This document shows positions 1-6,795 of a stretch of 8,411 nt of DNA, piece after piece (position 1 is the first letter of the stretch; every line of letters begins with the position of its first letter). The translations under genes and the position numbers were made by a program. This stretch comes from Rhizobium sp. Q54. Lineage in GTDB: Bacteria > Pseudomonadota > Alphaproteobacteria > SMXS01. The DNA lies in the NCBI GenBank assembly GCA_945872035.1, contig CAMBYA010000086.1:1-8411 (forward strand). The letters run 5' to 3'. The notes beneath the pieces were generated by a model, which made no database searches, was not told where the DNA came from, and was given only the letters and a program-made list of their open reading frames with translations.

Positions 1-245
1 ACGGTCGTCCAGCACTGCGCCGCGCGGCGTTGGCGGGCGCGGATGCCGCGTTCCTGTCGCCGGTGTTCGCGACGCGCAGTCATCCGGGTGCGCCACATCT
101 GGGGACCGTGCGCTTGGCCGCGCTGGTGCGCACGACCGACATGCCGGTCTATGCGCTGGGCGGCGTGGATGAGGAGACCGTTAGCCGGCTGCGGGCCGCA
201 GGGATCGCGGGGATCGCAGCCATCGGCGCGATCGCTGGACGTTAG
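1..245 (+). CDS. Thiamine phosphate synthase/TenI superfamily protein, C-terminal part (5' end outside window)
   Basis: Only the last 80 residues are visible, in an open frame that runs off the left edge and ends in TAG. The visible part shows FLSPVFATRSHPGAP (around visible residues 17-31), then PVYALGGV and a closing AGIAGIAAIGAI. This is the order seen in the last strands of the ThiE/TenI TIM barrel, where the GG and the A-(I/V)-x-A-I segments bind phosphate. Canonical ThiE joins the hydroxymethylpyrimidine and thiazole phosphates to make thiamine phosphate in the cytoplasm. Here the usual T-x-T-K stretch reads T-R-S-H, so the phosphate-contacting lysine is absent. The superfamily call is fairly firm; true thiamine phosphate synthase activity is uncertain, and a ThiE-like paralogue is possible. 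The gene converges on the next one with an 18-base gap and no clear terminator. Confidence 0.8.
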   Translation, partial: GRPALRRAALAGADAAFLSPVFATRSHPGAPHLGTVRLAALVRTTDMPVYALGGVDEETVSRLRAAGIAGIAAIGAIAGR

Positions 246-263
246 CAGGGACGGGAGACGGGA

Positions 264-1322
264 TCAGAACCCGAAGCTGGTGCCGACGTAGAAGCTGCCG
301 CCCATGCCGTCGAGGGCGGTTTCGCGGAACACCGTGCGCGAGTCGAAGAACTTCAGGCGGCCGAGCAGATGGATGCCGGGGCGCAGCTCATAGGCGGCGC
401 CGATCTCGACGCTGTAGAGCTGGTCGATGTCGGACATCTGCAGCAGGCTGAGCGGGTTGCGGTCGGCGAAGTAGCCGCCGACGGCGACGCTGGTCACCCA
501 GCTGCCGAAATTGTAGCTGACGCCCAGATCGTAGCTTTCGTAGCCGGGCGCGTCCTCGGCGGTGCCGCGCAGGTAGGATGCGGCCATGGTAAAGCCGCGG
601 TAGCCCATGTTGACGCCGACATTGTAGGCCGACTCGGGATGGGCGAAGCTGGGCACGCTGGTATAGGCCAGGCTGGTGCTGTCGTAGCCGGTGCTCATGG
701 CCGCCGAGCTCAGATAGACCTCGAAGCCACGCTGCGACGGATCGAGGCCCAGCGGATCGTCGGCCGAATAGCCGGAAGCGTAGCCGATGCGCAAGCCGGC
801 ATAGTGCGGCACCATGACCTGCGGATCGCGCAGCATGGCGACGGTGAGCGGCTTGCTCAGGTTGACCGTTGCGGAGCGGGCGAACAGTGCGCGCTCGTCG
901 AGCCCCGTGCGGGTCATGGCCGTGGTGGCCGGCGAACCGAACGGACCCTGCACGGCGCCGCTCGAGAATGCCGGCATGGTGCCGATATCCGCCTGGAACG
1001 ACAGGCGACTGGCTTCACGCAGCTCGATCTTGTCGGATTCGTCCAGCTTGATGTCGGCGCCGATGCGCATGCCGTCGAGCTGCGGCTTGGACCGCAGATG
1101 GAACAGCGGGTTGTCGGCGCCGGGCGCAGGCGTGGTGATCGTCGTCGCCGTGCCCGCCTTGTCCTTGGCCAGCGACTGCCAGGGCTGCGGCGCCGGGCGG
1201 GTGGGTTCGAGCAGCTGGAGGTCGCCGCCGTCGATGAACTGGATGGAATCCTGAGCGGCCGCCTGGTGCCCGAGGGCCAGCGCCATCACCGATACCAATG
1301 CACCTTTAACCAGCGGCCCCAT
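264..1322 (-). CDS. Putative outer-membrane beta-barrel (porin-like) protein with signal peptide
   Basis: The 352-residue product begins MGPLVKGALVSVMALALG and continues to HQAAAQDS. This is a short basic n-region, a hydrophobic core and an A-A-A site, with likely Sec signal cleavage after residue 23. The mature part is rich in Gly, Ser, Tyr and alternating polar/apolar stretches (for example YNVGVNMGYRGFTMAASYLRG and YDLGVSYNFGSWVTSVAVGG), as in transmembrane beta strands. It ends SFYVGTSFGF, and a C-terminal Phe is the signature recognised by the BAM machinery. Residues about 24-100 look less barrel-like and may be a periplasmic or plug-like segment. I do not recognise a named family, so the substrate is unknown. 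The chosen ATG gives a complete signal peptide, although its Shine-Dalgarno is poor. It is divergent from the downstream lipoprotein gene and has its own candidate promoter. Confidence 0.75.
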   Translation of the reverse strand: MGPLVKGALVSVMALALGHQAAAQDSIQFIDGGDLQLLEPTRPAPQPWQSLAKDKAGTATTITTPAPGADNPLFHLRSKPQLDGMRIGADIKLDESDKIELREASRLSFQADIGTMPAFSSGAVQGPFGSPATTAMTRTGLDERALFARSATVNLSKPLTVAMLRDPQVMVPHYAGLRIGYASGYSADDPLGLDPSQRGFEVYLSSAAMSTGYDSTSLAYTSVPSFAHPESAYNVGVNMGYRGFTMAASYLRGTAEDAPGYESYDLGVSYNFGSWVTSVAVGGYFADRNPLSLLQMSDIDQLYSVEIGAAYELRPGIHLLGRLKFFDSRTVFRETALDGMGGSFYVGTSFGF

Positions 1323-1441
1323 CTTGTTCGCGGCGCGATCCCTGTCGGGATGGGCCGTGCTCCTTGTTCGTTTCCTCTGCGTGGACGCGGGGTCTCTTAG
1401 ACCAATTCCGCCCCACTCTCAACTTATCTGGTCTCGATCCT

Positions 1442-1470
1442 TATATATTCCACTCCAACCTTTCCGGCAA
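1442..1470 (-). promoter_or_regulatory. Candidate sigma70-type promoter for the barrel protein gene
   Basis: Read on the minus strand, TTGCCG (1470-1465) and TATATA (1447-1442) are separated by exactly 17 bases, each matching 4 of 6 consensus positions. Transcription would start near 1435, giving a leader of about 113 bases before the ATG at 1322. It lies in the most AT-rich patch of the region. The prediction is from sequence similarity alone. Confidence 0.45.
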
Positions 1471-1520
1471 ATCAAGAAGACTCACAGGGGACGGCCATGA
1501 AAACACGGATGATTTCCCGG

Positions 1521-1529
1521 TTATCCACA
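1521..1529 (+). promoter_or_regulatory. Exact DnaA box (TTATCCACA)
   Basis: The nine bases match the strongest E. coli-type DnaA recognition sequence exactly. I saw no second copy on either strand in the window. It lies between the two divergent promoters, about 50 bases beyond one -35 and about 62 before the other, and is followed two bases later by a GAATC methylation-type site (1532-1536). Binding is inferred; a single box points to DnaA-responsive transcription rather than a complete origin. Confidence 0.55.
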
Positions 1530-1591
1530 GGGAATCGGTCGGTCCGGCCCGGCGGCGCGGTGCGGCGGAACGCCCGGCATCCTTAAACCGG

Positions 1592-1621
1592 TTGTTCAAT
1601 CGGCGGCCCCGCCTGTATAAA
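1592..1621 (+). promoter_or_regulatory. Candidate sigma70-type promoter for the DUF3576-like lipoprotein gene
   Basis: TTGTTC (1592-1597) and TATAAA (1616-1621) are separated by 18 bases, with predicted transcription start near 1629, about 40 bases before the ATG at 1670. A perfect 8-bp palindrome, AACCGGTT (1586-1593), touches the -35 element and could be a protein-binding half-site arrangement. A GAGG Shine-Dalgarno lies at 1659-1662, 7 bases before the start codon. Confidence 0.5.
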
Positions 1622-1669
1622 GTCCCGGCGGCGCGCCCCGCAACCCCTTCATCAGACTGAGGCGAACAT

Positions 1670-2125
1670 ATGCCGAGGATAGCGTTTCGAGTCATCATGC
1701 TGGCGGGCATGACCGCCCTGACCGCGTGCGGCGGCGGCAGCAAGGAAGTGGCCGACCGCTACAAGCCGGTCCAGCTCGAGCAGGCGGCCAGCATGCGCGT
1801 CAATGGCTATCTGTGGCAGGCGGCGCTCGAAACCCTCAACTTCATGCCGATCGCCTCGACCGACGCTACCGGCGGCGTCATCGTCACCGACTGGTACACC
1901 GATCCGTCGGCGCCCAACGAGCGGGTAAAGATGCGCATCGCCGTGATGGATTCGCGCCTGCGCGCCGACGCGCTCAAGGTGTCGATCAACCGCCAGGCCA
2001 AGGACCGGAGCGGCGAATGGGCCGAGCAGCCGGTGCAGCAGGCCACGGTCGCCGGCGTCGAGGACGCCATCCTGGTCCGCGCGCGGCAGATCCGCATCGG
2101 CACGGTGACCGAAAAAGACGACTGA
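1670..2125 (+). CDS. DUF3576-family lipoprotein
   Basis: The 151-residue product has a lipoprotein signal peptide: basic start, hydrophobic residues 8-17 and the lipobox LTAC, with Cys20 the lipidated residue, followed by GGG. Asp is absent at the position after Cys, so sorting to the outer membrane is plausible. The mature domain, with VNGYLWQAALETLNFMPI (around residues 44-61) and GGVIVTDWY soon after, resembles what I remember of DUF3576, a small alphaproteobacterial envelope family of unknown function. The length and the place directly upstream of leuS also fit that family. A GAGG Shine-Dalgarno 7 bases upstream supports this start. A strong hairpin terminator follows 5 bases after the stop, so it is probably a single-gene transcript rather than the first gene of the leuS operon. 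Function is unknown. Confidence 0.8.
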   Translation: MPRIAFRVIMLAGMTALTACGGGSKEVADRYKPVQLEQAASMRVNGYLWQAALETLNFMPIASTDATGGVIVTDWYTDPSAPNERVKMRIAVMDSRLRADALKVSINRQAKDRSGEWAEQPVQQATVAGVEDAILVRARQIRIGTVTEKDD

Positions 2126-2130
2126 TCCCC

Positions 2131-2160
2131 CTAGGGCAGCCAAGCTGCTCTAGTTCTTTA
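2131..2160 (+). terminator. Rho-independent terminator after the DUF3576-like gene
   Basis: A 10-bp stem with a CAA loop is formed by 2131-2140 (CTAGGGCAGC) and 2144-2153 (GCTGCTCTAG), with one G-U pair. It is followed by TTCTTTA, a short U-rich tail. It begins 5 bases after the stop codon, the expected place for an intrinsic terminator, and separates this gene from leuS. Confidence 0.65.
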
Positions 2161-2164
2161 GAAT

Positions 2165-2207
2165 CGATCATCCTATCTGCATTCGGGATCCCGAAAGCAG
2201 GATGATC
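2165..2207. repeat. Interrupted inverted repeat in the leuS leader
   Basis: Outer arms GATCATCC (2165-2172) and GGATGATC (2200-2207) are complementary. Inside them TGC pairs with GCA, and in the centre lies a perfect 14-bp palindrome, TTCGGGATCCCGAA. A 4-base bulge on the left side and one A-A mismatch interrupt the pairing. It ends 18 bases before the preferred leuS ATG at 2226 and lacks a U-tract, so it looks more like a leader hairpin or operator than a terminator. Confidence 0.6.
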
Positions 2208-2225
2208 CAGCCAAGAACCAGGTTC

Positions 2226-4781
2226 ATGAGCCGCTATAACGCCAAGGCCGCCGAGCGGAAGTGGCAGGACATCTGGGCGGAGCACGACAGCTTCGCCACC
2301 CGCGAGGACGCGGACAAGCCGCGCTACTACGTGCTGGAGATGTTCCCCTATCCGTCGGGCCGCATCCATATGGGCCACGTCCGCAACTACACCATGGGCG
2401 ACGTGGTGGCCCGCTACAAGCGCGCCCGCGGCTTCAACGTGCTGCATCCCATGGGCTGGGACGCCTTCGGCATGCCCGCCGAGAATGCCGCCATGGAGCG
2501 CAAGGTGCACCCGGCGGCCTGGACCTACCAGAACATCGACACCATGCGTGGCCAGCTGAAAAGCCTGGGCCTTGCCATAGACTGGGGCCGCGAGTTCGCC
2601 ACCTGCAGCCCGGACTATTACGCCCACGAGCAGGCGTTGTTCCTGTCGTTCCTGGAGCACGGCCTGGTCGAGCGCAAGGAAAGCTACGTCAACTGGGACC
2701 CGGTCGACCACACGGTGCTGGCCAACGAGCAGGTGATCGACGGCAAAGGCTGGCGCTCCGGCGCGGCGGTCGAGCGGCGCAAGCTGTCCCAGTGGTTCTT
2801 CAGGATCACCGACTTCGCCGAAGACCTGCTGGCCGGCCTCGACACGTTGGACCGCTGGCCCGAGAAGGTGCGCATCATGCAGCGCAACTGGATCGGTCGG
2901 TCGGAAGGCGCCCGAGTGCATTTCCGCATCGCCGGGACCAACGAGGCGATCGAGGTCTACACCACGAGGCCCGACACCCTGTTCGGCGCCAGCTTCTGCG
3001 CCATCGCCGCCGGCCATCCGATCGCCCAGCAAACGGCGAAGGGAAATGCCGACGCCGCTGCGTTCATCGAGGCGTGCAAGCGCACCGGGACCAGCGAGGC
3101 CGAGATCGAGACCGCCGAGAAGATGGGCTTCGACACCGGCCTGCGCGTGACGCACCCGTTCGATCCCGATTGGACCCTGCCGGTCTATATCGCCAATTTC
3201 GTGCTGATGGAGTACGGCACCGGCGCCATCTTCGGCTGCCCGGCCCATGACCAGCGCGACCTGGATTTCGCTCGCAAATACGGCCTGCCTGTGACGCCTG
3301 TCGTGTTCCCCGAAGGCGAGACGCACGACAGCTTCAGCGTCGCCGACAAGGCCTATGACGGCGACGGCAGGCTGGGCAATTCCCGGTTCATGGACGGCCT
3401 GTCGGTGCCCCACGCCAAGAAGCGAGTGCTCGACGAGCTGGAACGGCTCGACGCCGGCACCCGCGAGGTGAACTACCGGCTGCGCGACTGGGGCGTGTCG
3501 CGCCAGCGCTACTGGGGTTGCCCGATCCCGGTCATCCATTGCGGTGATTGCGGCGTGGTGCCGGTGCCGCGCGACCAGCTGCCCGTGCTGCTGCCCGACG
3601 ACGTCACCTTCGACGTGCCGGGCAATCCGTTGGAGCGGCACCCGACCTGGAAGCATGTGGACTGCCCGTCCTGCGGCAAGGCGGCGCGGCGCGAGACCGA
3701 CACCTGCGACACCTTCGTCGATTCCTCGTGGTACTTCCTGCGGTTCTGCGGGCTCGACCCGGACCGGCCGCTGGATCGGGAAGCCGTCGACCGCTGGATG
3801 CCCGTCGACCAGTATATCGGCGGCGTCGAGCACGCGGTGCTGCACCTGCTGTATGCGCGCTTCTTCACCCGCGCGCTGGAGAGGTGCGGCATGGTGTCGC
3901 TGACGGAGCCGTTCCAGGGCCTGTTCACCCAGGGCATGGTCAACCACGAGACCTACAAGGGCCCGGACGGCAAGTGGCTGTCGCCCGAGGACATCGTGCG
4001 GAACGGCGATGGCCTGCTCACGCGGGATGGTTCGCCCGTCACTGTTGGACGCTCGGAGAAGATGAGCAAGTCCAAGAAGAACACGGTCGATCCCACCGAC
4101 ATCATCGAGACCTACGGCGCCGACACGGCGCGCTGGTACATGCTGTCGGACAGCCCGCCCGAGCGCGACCTGGACTGGTCGGAAAGCGGCATCGAAGGCG
4201 CGTGGCGCCATGCCCAGCGGGTGTGGCGGCTGGTAAGCGAGTCGATCGGCCTGCCCGGCGCCGGGACGCCGGCACCGGACAATCTGAGCGACGACGCCGT
4301 GGCGCTGCGCCGGTCGACCCACAAGGCGATCAAGGCGGTGACGGACGGCATCGACAATTTCAGGTTCAACACGGCGGTCGCGCAGATCTATGAACTGACC
4401 AATGCGATCAACGGTTTCAAGTCGCCCGGACTGGCCGATGGCTGGGCGCTGCGCGAGGCGCTGGAGACGCTGGTGCGTCTGTCAGAGCCGATGATGCCGC
4501 ACCTGGCCGAGGAAGCCTGGGCCGAGCTGGGCCACACCACGCCGCTGTTCGAGACCGCCTGGCCCGAGGCCGATCCGGCGCTGGTGATCGACCAGACGGT
4601 GAAGATCGCCGTCCAGGTCAACGGCAAGCTGCGCGCCACCATCGACCTGCCGCGCGACGCGAGCAAGGAAGATGCCGAGGCCGCCGCCTTCGCCGAACCG
4701 AAGATCCGCGAGGCCGTTGCCGGCAAGGAGATCCGCAAGGTGATCGTCGTGCCGGGACGCATCGTCAATATCGTGGCATAG
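2226..4781 (+). CDS. leuS: Leucine--tRNA ligase (LeuRS)
   Basis: This 851-residue class I aminoacyl-tRNA synthetase charges tRNA-Leu with leucine in the cytoplasm; the length is typical of bacterial LeuRS (about 860). The HIGH motif is H48-M-G-H51 and the KMSKS motif is K612-M-S-K-S616. The CP1 editing domain shows TTRPDTLFG (T246-T247 in the threonine-rich region) and AHDQRD with the editing aspartates D342 and D345, so post-transfer editing should be intact. A zinc-domain set of cysteines is C439/C442 and C480/C483. The C-terminal anticodon-binding region follows from about residue 650. An in-frame ATG at 2202 lies within the leader inverted repeat and would add 8 residues; I prefer 2226 because family members begin shortly before the YNxxxxExKWQ segment. 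lptE follows after 7 bases, suggesting cotranscription. Confidence 0.97.
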   Translation: MSRYNAKAAERKWQDIWAEHDSFATREDADKPRYYVLEMFPYPSGRIHMGHVRNYTMGDVVARYKRARGFNVLHPMGWDAFGMPAENAAMERKVHPAAWTYQNIDTMRGQLKSLGLAIDWGREFATCSPDYYAHEQALFLSFLEHGLVERKESYVNWDPVDHTVLANEQVIDGKGWRSGAAVERRKLSQWFFRITDFAEDLLAGLDTLDRWPEKVRIMQRNWIGRSEGARVHFRIAGTNEAIEVYTTRPDTLFGASFCAIAAGHPIAQQTAKGNADAAAFIEACKRTGTSEAEIETAEKMGFDTGLRVTHPFDPDWTLPVYIANFVLMEYGTGAIFGCPAHDQRDLDFARKYGLPVTPVVFPEGETHDSFSVADKAYDGDGRLGNSRFMDGLSVPHAKKRVLDELERLDAGTREVNYRLRDWGVSRQRYWGCPIPVIHCGDCGVVPVPRDQLPVLLPDDVTFDVPGNPLERHPTWKHVDCPSCGKAARRETDTCDTFVDSSWYFLRFCGLDPDRPLDREAVDRWMPVDQYIGGVEHAVLHLLYARFFTRALERCGMVSLTEPFQGLFTQGMVNHETYKGPDGKWLSPEDIVRNGDGLLTRDGSPVTVGRSEKMSKSKKNTVDPTDIIETYGADTARWYMLSDSPPERDLDWSESGIEGAWRHAQRVWRLVSESIGLPGAGTPAPDNLSDDAVALRRSTHKAIKAVTDGIDNFRFNTAVAQIYELTNAINGFKSPGLADGWALREALETLVRLSEPMMPHLAEEAWAELGHTTPLFETAWPEADPALVIDQTVKIAVQVNGKLRATIDLPRDASKEDAEAAAFAEPKIREAVAGKEIRKVIVVPGRIVNIVA

Positions 4782-4788
4782 TGGCCGC

Positions 4789-5292
4789 ATGCGCCGCGCC
4801 CTCGTCATCCTGATGGTCTCCCTCGCCCTGCCGGGCTGCGGCTTCAAGCCCATGTATGGCGCGGATGCCACGGCGTCGTCGGCCTCGGTCATGGACCGGA
4901 TGGCGACCATCGACATCAGGCCGATTCCCGACCGGCTGGGACAGGTGGTCCGCAACGCGCTGGTCGACGCCATCACGCCGGGCGGCGCCGGCGGCGCGCC
5001 GGTGTACGAGCTGGCGCTGAAGGTGGGCGAGGAACGCGAGGACGTCGCCATCCGCCAGAACGCCTCGGCGACCCGCGCCAACTACCGCATGAGCGCCCGG
5101 TTCGAGCTGCGCGAGATCGCCACCGACAAGGTGGCGCTGACCGGCACCACCTGGGCCGAGACCGCCTTCGATATCGTGCAGCAGGACTATCCGACCGTGA
5201 TCGCCCAGCAGGACGCGCAGGAAAAGCTTGCCGTCGAGCTCGCCGAGGAGATCAAGACCCGCATCGCGGTGTTCTTCGACAAGGGCAAATAG
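4789..5292 (+). CDS. lptE: LPS-assembly lipoprotein LptE
   Basis: The 167-residue product has a lipoprotein signal peptide ending in the lipobox LPGC, with Cys17 the lipidated residue, followed by GFKPMYG. This C-G-F-x-P-(L/M)-Y opening is characteristic of alphaproteobacterial LptE. In the family, LptE plugs and assembles the LptD barrel, which delivers lipopolysaccharide to the outer leaflet of the outer membrane. The rest fits the family's alternating strand-helix fold, with IDIRPIPDRLGQVVRNAL near residues 42-59 and a C-terminal amphipathic helix (residues about 140-163). It starts 7 bases after the leuS stop with no good Shine-Dalgarno, so translational coupling to leuS is likely. The leuS-lptE-holA order is a familiar alphaproteobacterial cluster and supports the call despite the low conservation of LptE in general. 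Confidence 0.9.
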   Translation: MRRALVILMVSLALPGCGFKPMYGADATASSASVMDRMATIDIRPIPDRLGQVVRNALVDAITPGGAGGAPVYELALKVGEEREDVAIRQNASATRANYRMSARFELREIATDKVALTGTTWAETAFDIVQQDYPTVIAQQDAQEKLAVELAEEIKTRIAVFFDKGK

Positions 5293-5316
5293 CCTGATTC
5301 CTCGATCCGTGGTATT

Positions 5317-5334
5317 GTAGGGTTTCATCCCTAC
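5317..5334 (+). repeat. Small hairpin between lptE and holA
   Basis: GTAGGG (5317-5322), a TTTCAT loop and CCCTAC (5329-5334) form a perfect 6-bp stem, ending 14 bases before the holA ATG. There is no U-tract after it, so it is not a clear terminator. It could be a weak processing or regulatory hairpin in the 56-base lptE-holA gap, which also has a GATTC site at 5296-5300. Confidence 0.4.
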
Positions 5335-5348
5335 TATCGCTTGTATCC

Positions 5349-6371
5349 ATGAAATTCACACCGGCCCAACTCAAGCGCTTCACCGACAGACCGGACGCGC
5401 AGCTCCGCGCGCTCCTGGTGTTCGGCGCGGACGAGGGGCTGGTACGGGAGCGGGCAGGCGTCGTGGCCAAGGCCATCGTCGAGGATCCCAGGGACCCGTT
5501 CCGCGTCGCCGACCTGGACGCGGCCACGCTGCTTGCGGATCCCGCGCGCCTCGCCGACGAAGCCGCCGCCATCTCCATGATGGGCGGCCGGCGGCTGGTG
5601 AAGGTGGGCCGTGCCGGCGACCGTCACGCCAAGCTGTTCGCGGAGTTCCTCGCCGCGCCTCCGGGCGACGGCTTCGTGCTGGTGACCGGCGACGACCTGG
5701 GCCGCCAGAGCAGCCTGCGCAAGGCATTCGAGGAGGCGCCCAATGCGGCCGCCGTCGAGTGCGGCTACGACAGCGCCGAGACCATCGATGGCCTGATCGA
5801 CCAGGTGCTGGCGGGGCAGGGACTGGTGGTCAGCGAGGAGGCGCGCCTGCATCTGCGCGCCAGCCTGGGCGGCGACCGCATGGTCAGCCGGCAGGAACTG
5901 GACAAGCTGGCGCTCTACAAGCTGGGCGGCGACGGCGTCGTCAGTGCGGAGGACGCGCGCGCCTGCGTCGGCGACAGTGCGGCCGAGGCATTCGACGCCG
6001 TCGGCAAGGCCGCGGCGCGCGGCGACATGAAGGCGTTGATCGCCGCGCTCGCCAAGGCAGAGGAAACCGGCGAGAGCGCCGTCGGCCTGCTGCGGCTTAC
6101 CTCGCGGCGCATGCAGCGGCTGCACCTGGTCGCGAGCCTGGCCGAGCGCGGCACGCCGATCGATGCCGCGTTCAAGATGCTCAGGCCGCCCGCATTCCAG
6201 AGCGAGGGCAACGAGATGCGCCAGTTGCTCGGGCGCTGGACCACGAAGAAGCTGGCGACGGCGCTCGCGCTGCTGCTGGAGGCGGAGATGGCCTGCAAGA
6301 CCACCGGCATGCCGGCCGAAGCCATCACCGCCCGCGCCATGATGCGCCTCGTTGCCGCGGCGAGGGCGTAG
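5349..6371 (+). CDS. holA: DNA polymerase III subunit delta
   Basis: The 340-residue product matches the delta subunit of the clamp loader (E. coli HolA is 343). It opens the beta sliding clamp ring within the clamp loader complex during replication. The start MKFTPAQLKRF and LLVFGADEGLVRERA (residues 22-36) are typical: the delta family has this degenerate sequence where active AAA+ ATPases carry a P-loop. ISMMGGRRLVKV (residues 75-86) lies in the region that touches beta in the family. VLVTGDDLGRQSSLRKAFE follows (about residues 111-129), and the C-terminal collar domain (about 215-340) includes LLRLTSRRMQRLHLV. No clear Shine-Dalgarno precedes the ATG, but the N-terminus fits the family. 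It is 56 bases from lptE, probably in the same transcript, and converges on parB. Confidence 0.93.
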   Translation: MKFTPAQLKRFTDRPDAQLRALLVFGADEGLVRERAGVVAKAIVEDPRDPFRVADLDAATLLADPARLADEAAAISMMGGRRLVKVGRAGDRHAKLFAEFLAAPPGDGFVLVTGDDLGRQSSLRKAFEEAPNAAAVECGYDSAETIDGLIDQVLAGQGLVVSEEARLHLRASLGGDRMVSRQELDKLALYKLGGDGVVSAEDARACVGDSAAEAFDAVGKAAARGDMKALIAALAKAEETGESAVGLLRLTSRRMQRLHLVASLAERGTPIDAAFKMLRPPAFQSEGNEMRQLLGRWTTKKLATALALLLEAEMACKTTGMPAEAITARAMMRLVAAARA

Positions 6372-6494
6372 GATTTCAGGTTGCTGATTTCTTTACATAA
6401 CTGCGATTCAAACATTCACGCGCGGATCTTCCATCTTGGCCAAAAATCAATTTCCATGATTCCGCCAATCGATGCCGACAACCATCCTCCTTCT
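6372..6494. other. Intergenic stretch after holA
   Basis: This 123-base stretch before the repeat element is relatively AT-rich and holds two GATTC sites (6405-6409 and 6458-6462). AATCA and TGATT with a 7-base gap (around 6446-6462) form only a weak stem. I see no gene, no RNA gene and no convincing terminator for holA here. Confidence 0.5.
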
Positions 6495-6758
6495 ATTGTC
6501 ACCGCGGACTTGTTCCGATAAGCGTCCACTGAGCGGTCGCACGCTCTGAAGTTGTCATCCCCGACGCTGGTTGAGCCCGAGAACCGGCAGGTTCGCGGCT
6601 GCGCGACTTGCGATCAGGGGCCCATCTCTCCACGTGATAGTTGCGAGTCTCGGGTCGACATGGATCCCCGCGCGCGCTTCGCTTGGCGGGGATGACAAAG
6701 GAGAGGGTAGGCTCGCCCGCTAAGTTGACGCTTATCGGAACAAGTCTGGGGTGACAAT
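6495..6758. repeat. 264-bp nested palindromic intergenic repeat (MITE-like or REP-like)
   Basis: The two ends, 6495-6526 and 6727-6758, are 32-bp inverted repeats that match at 30 of 32 positions. Imperfect pairing extends inward for about 12 bases more (9 of 12, 6527-6538 with 6715-6726). Inside lies a second perfect 12-bp inverted pair, TTGTCATCCCCG (6552-6563) with its complement at 6687-6698, and a third level, CCCGAGA (6576-6582) with TCTCGGG (6648-6654). No open frame inside looks like a protein, and I see no obvious target-site duplication. It sits between convergent genes, where such a structure could also stop transcription from both sides. The repeat structure is certain; the MITE/REP label is inference. 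Confidence 0.75.
6664..6693. repeat. Hairpin inside the nested repeat
   Basis: ATCCCCGC (6664-6671) and GCGGGGAT (6686-6693) form a perfect 8-bp GC-rich stem with a 14-base loop. Its right half overlaps the right arm of the middle inverted pair, so two alternative foldings compete. The pattern resembles intergenic palindromes common in alphaproteobacterial genomes, as I recall them. Confidence 0.6.
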
Positions 6759-6795
6759 GGAGTGGCTGCGGGTAAAACTCCCTCGTTACAACAGC

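Larger units (their letters stand above)
1323..1669. other. Divergent intergenic region, 347 bp
   Basis: This stretch separates the minus-strand barrel protein gene from the plus-strand lipoprotein gene. It holds a candidate sigma70-type promoter for each direction, an exact DnaA box between them, two GANTC sites (1479-1483 and 1532-1536) and a small AT-rich patch around 1441-1449. An open frame of 98 codons crosses it on the plus strand, but it has no recognisable domain and reads through the promoter elements, so I do not call it a gene. Confidence 0.7.

Noticed and set aside
369..1400. Long plus-strand open frame of 343 codons antisense to the barrel protein gene
   Set aside because: It is a high-GC shadow: no domain, composition dominated by Ala/Gly/Arg/Val, while the opposite strand has a signal peptide and a barrel C-terminus.
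1583..1597. Possible CtrA site at TTAA in the lipoprotein promoter
   Set aside because: The second TTAA half at a spacing of 7 is absent (GTTC instead).
1405..1600. Possible oriC at the DnaA box and nearby AT-rich patch
   Set aside because: Only one DnaA box is present and the AT-rich patch is very short; an origin would need a cluster of boxes. A regulatory site is the simpler reading.
1364..1660. Plus-strand frame of 98 codons in the divergent intergenic region
   Set aside because: It covers both candidate promoters and the DnaA box, has no good ribosome binding site and no family resemblance.
1986..4322. Minus-strand open frame of 778 codons antisense to leuS
   Set aside because: The plus strand encodes a complete LeuRS with all motifs. 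The antisense frame is His/Arg/Ala-rich with no recognisable family.
6631..6636. CACGTG core within the nested repeat, as a possible ParB parS site
   Set aside because: The flanks read CTC and ATA, not the TTT/AAA-type flanks of the 16-bp parS consensus. No other parS-like site was found in the window.
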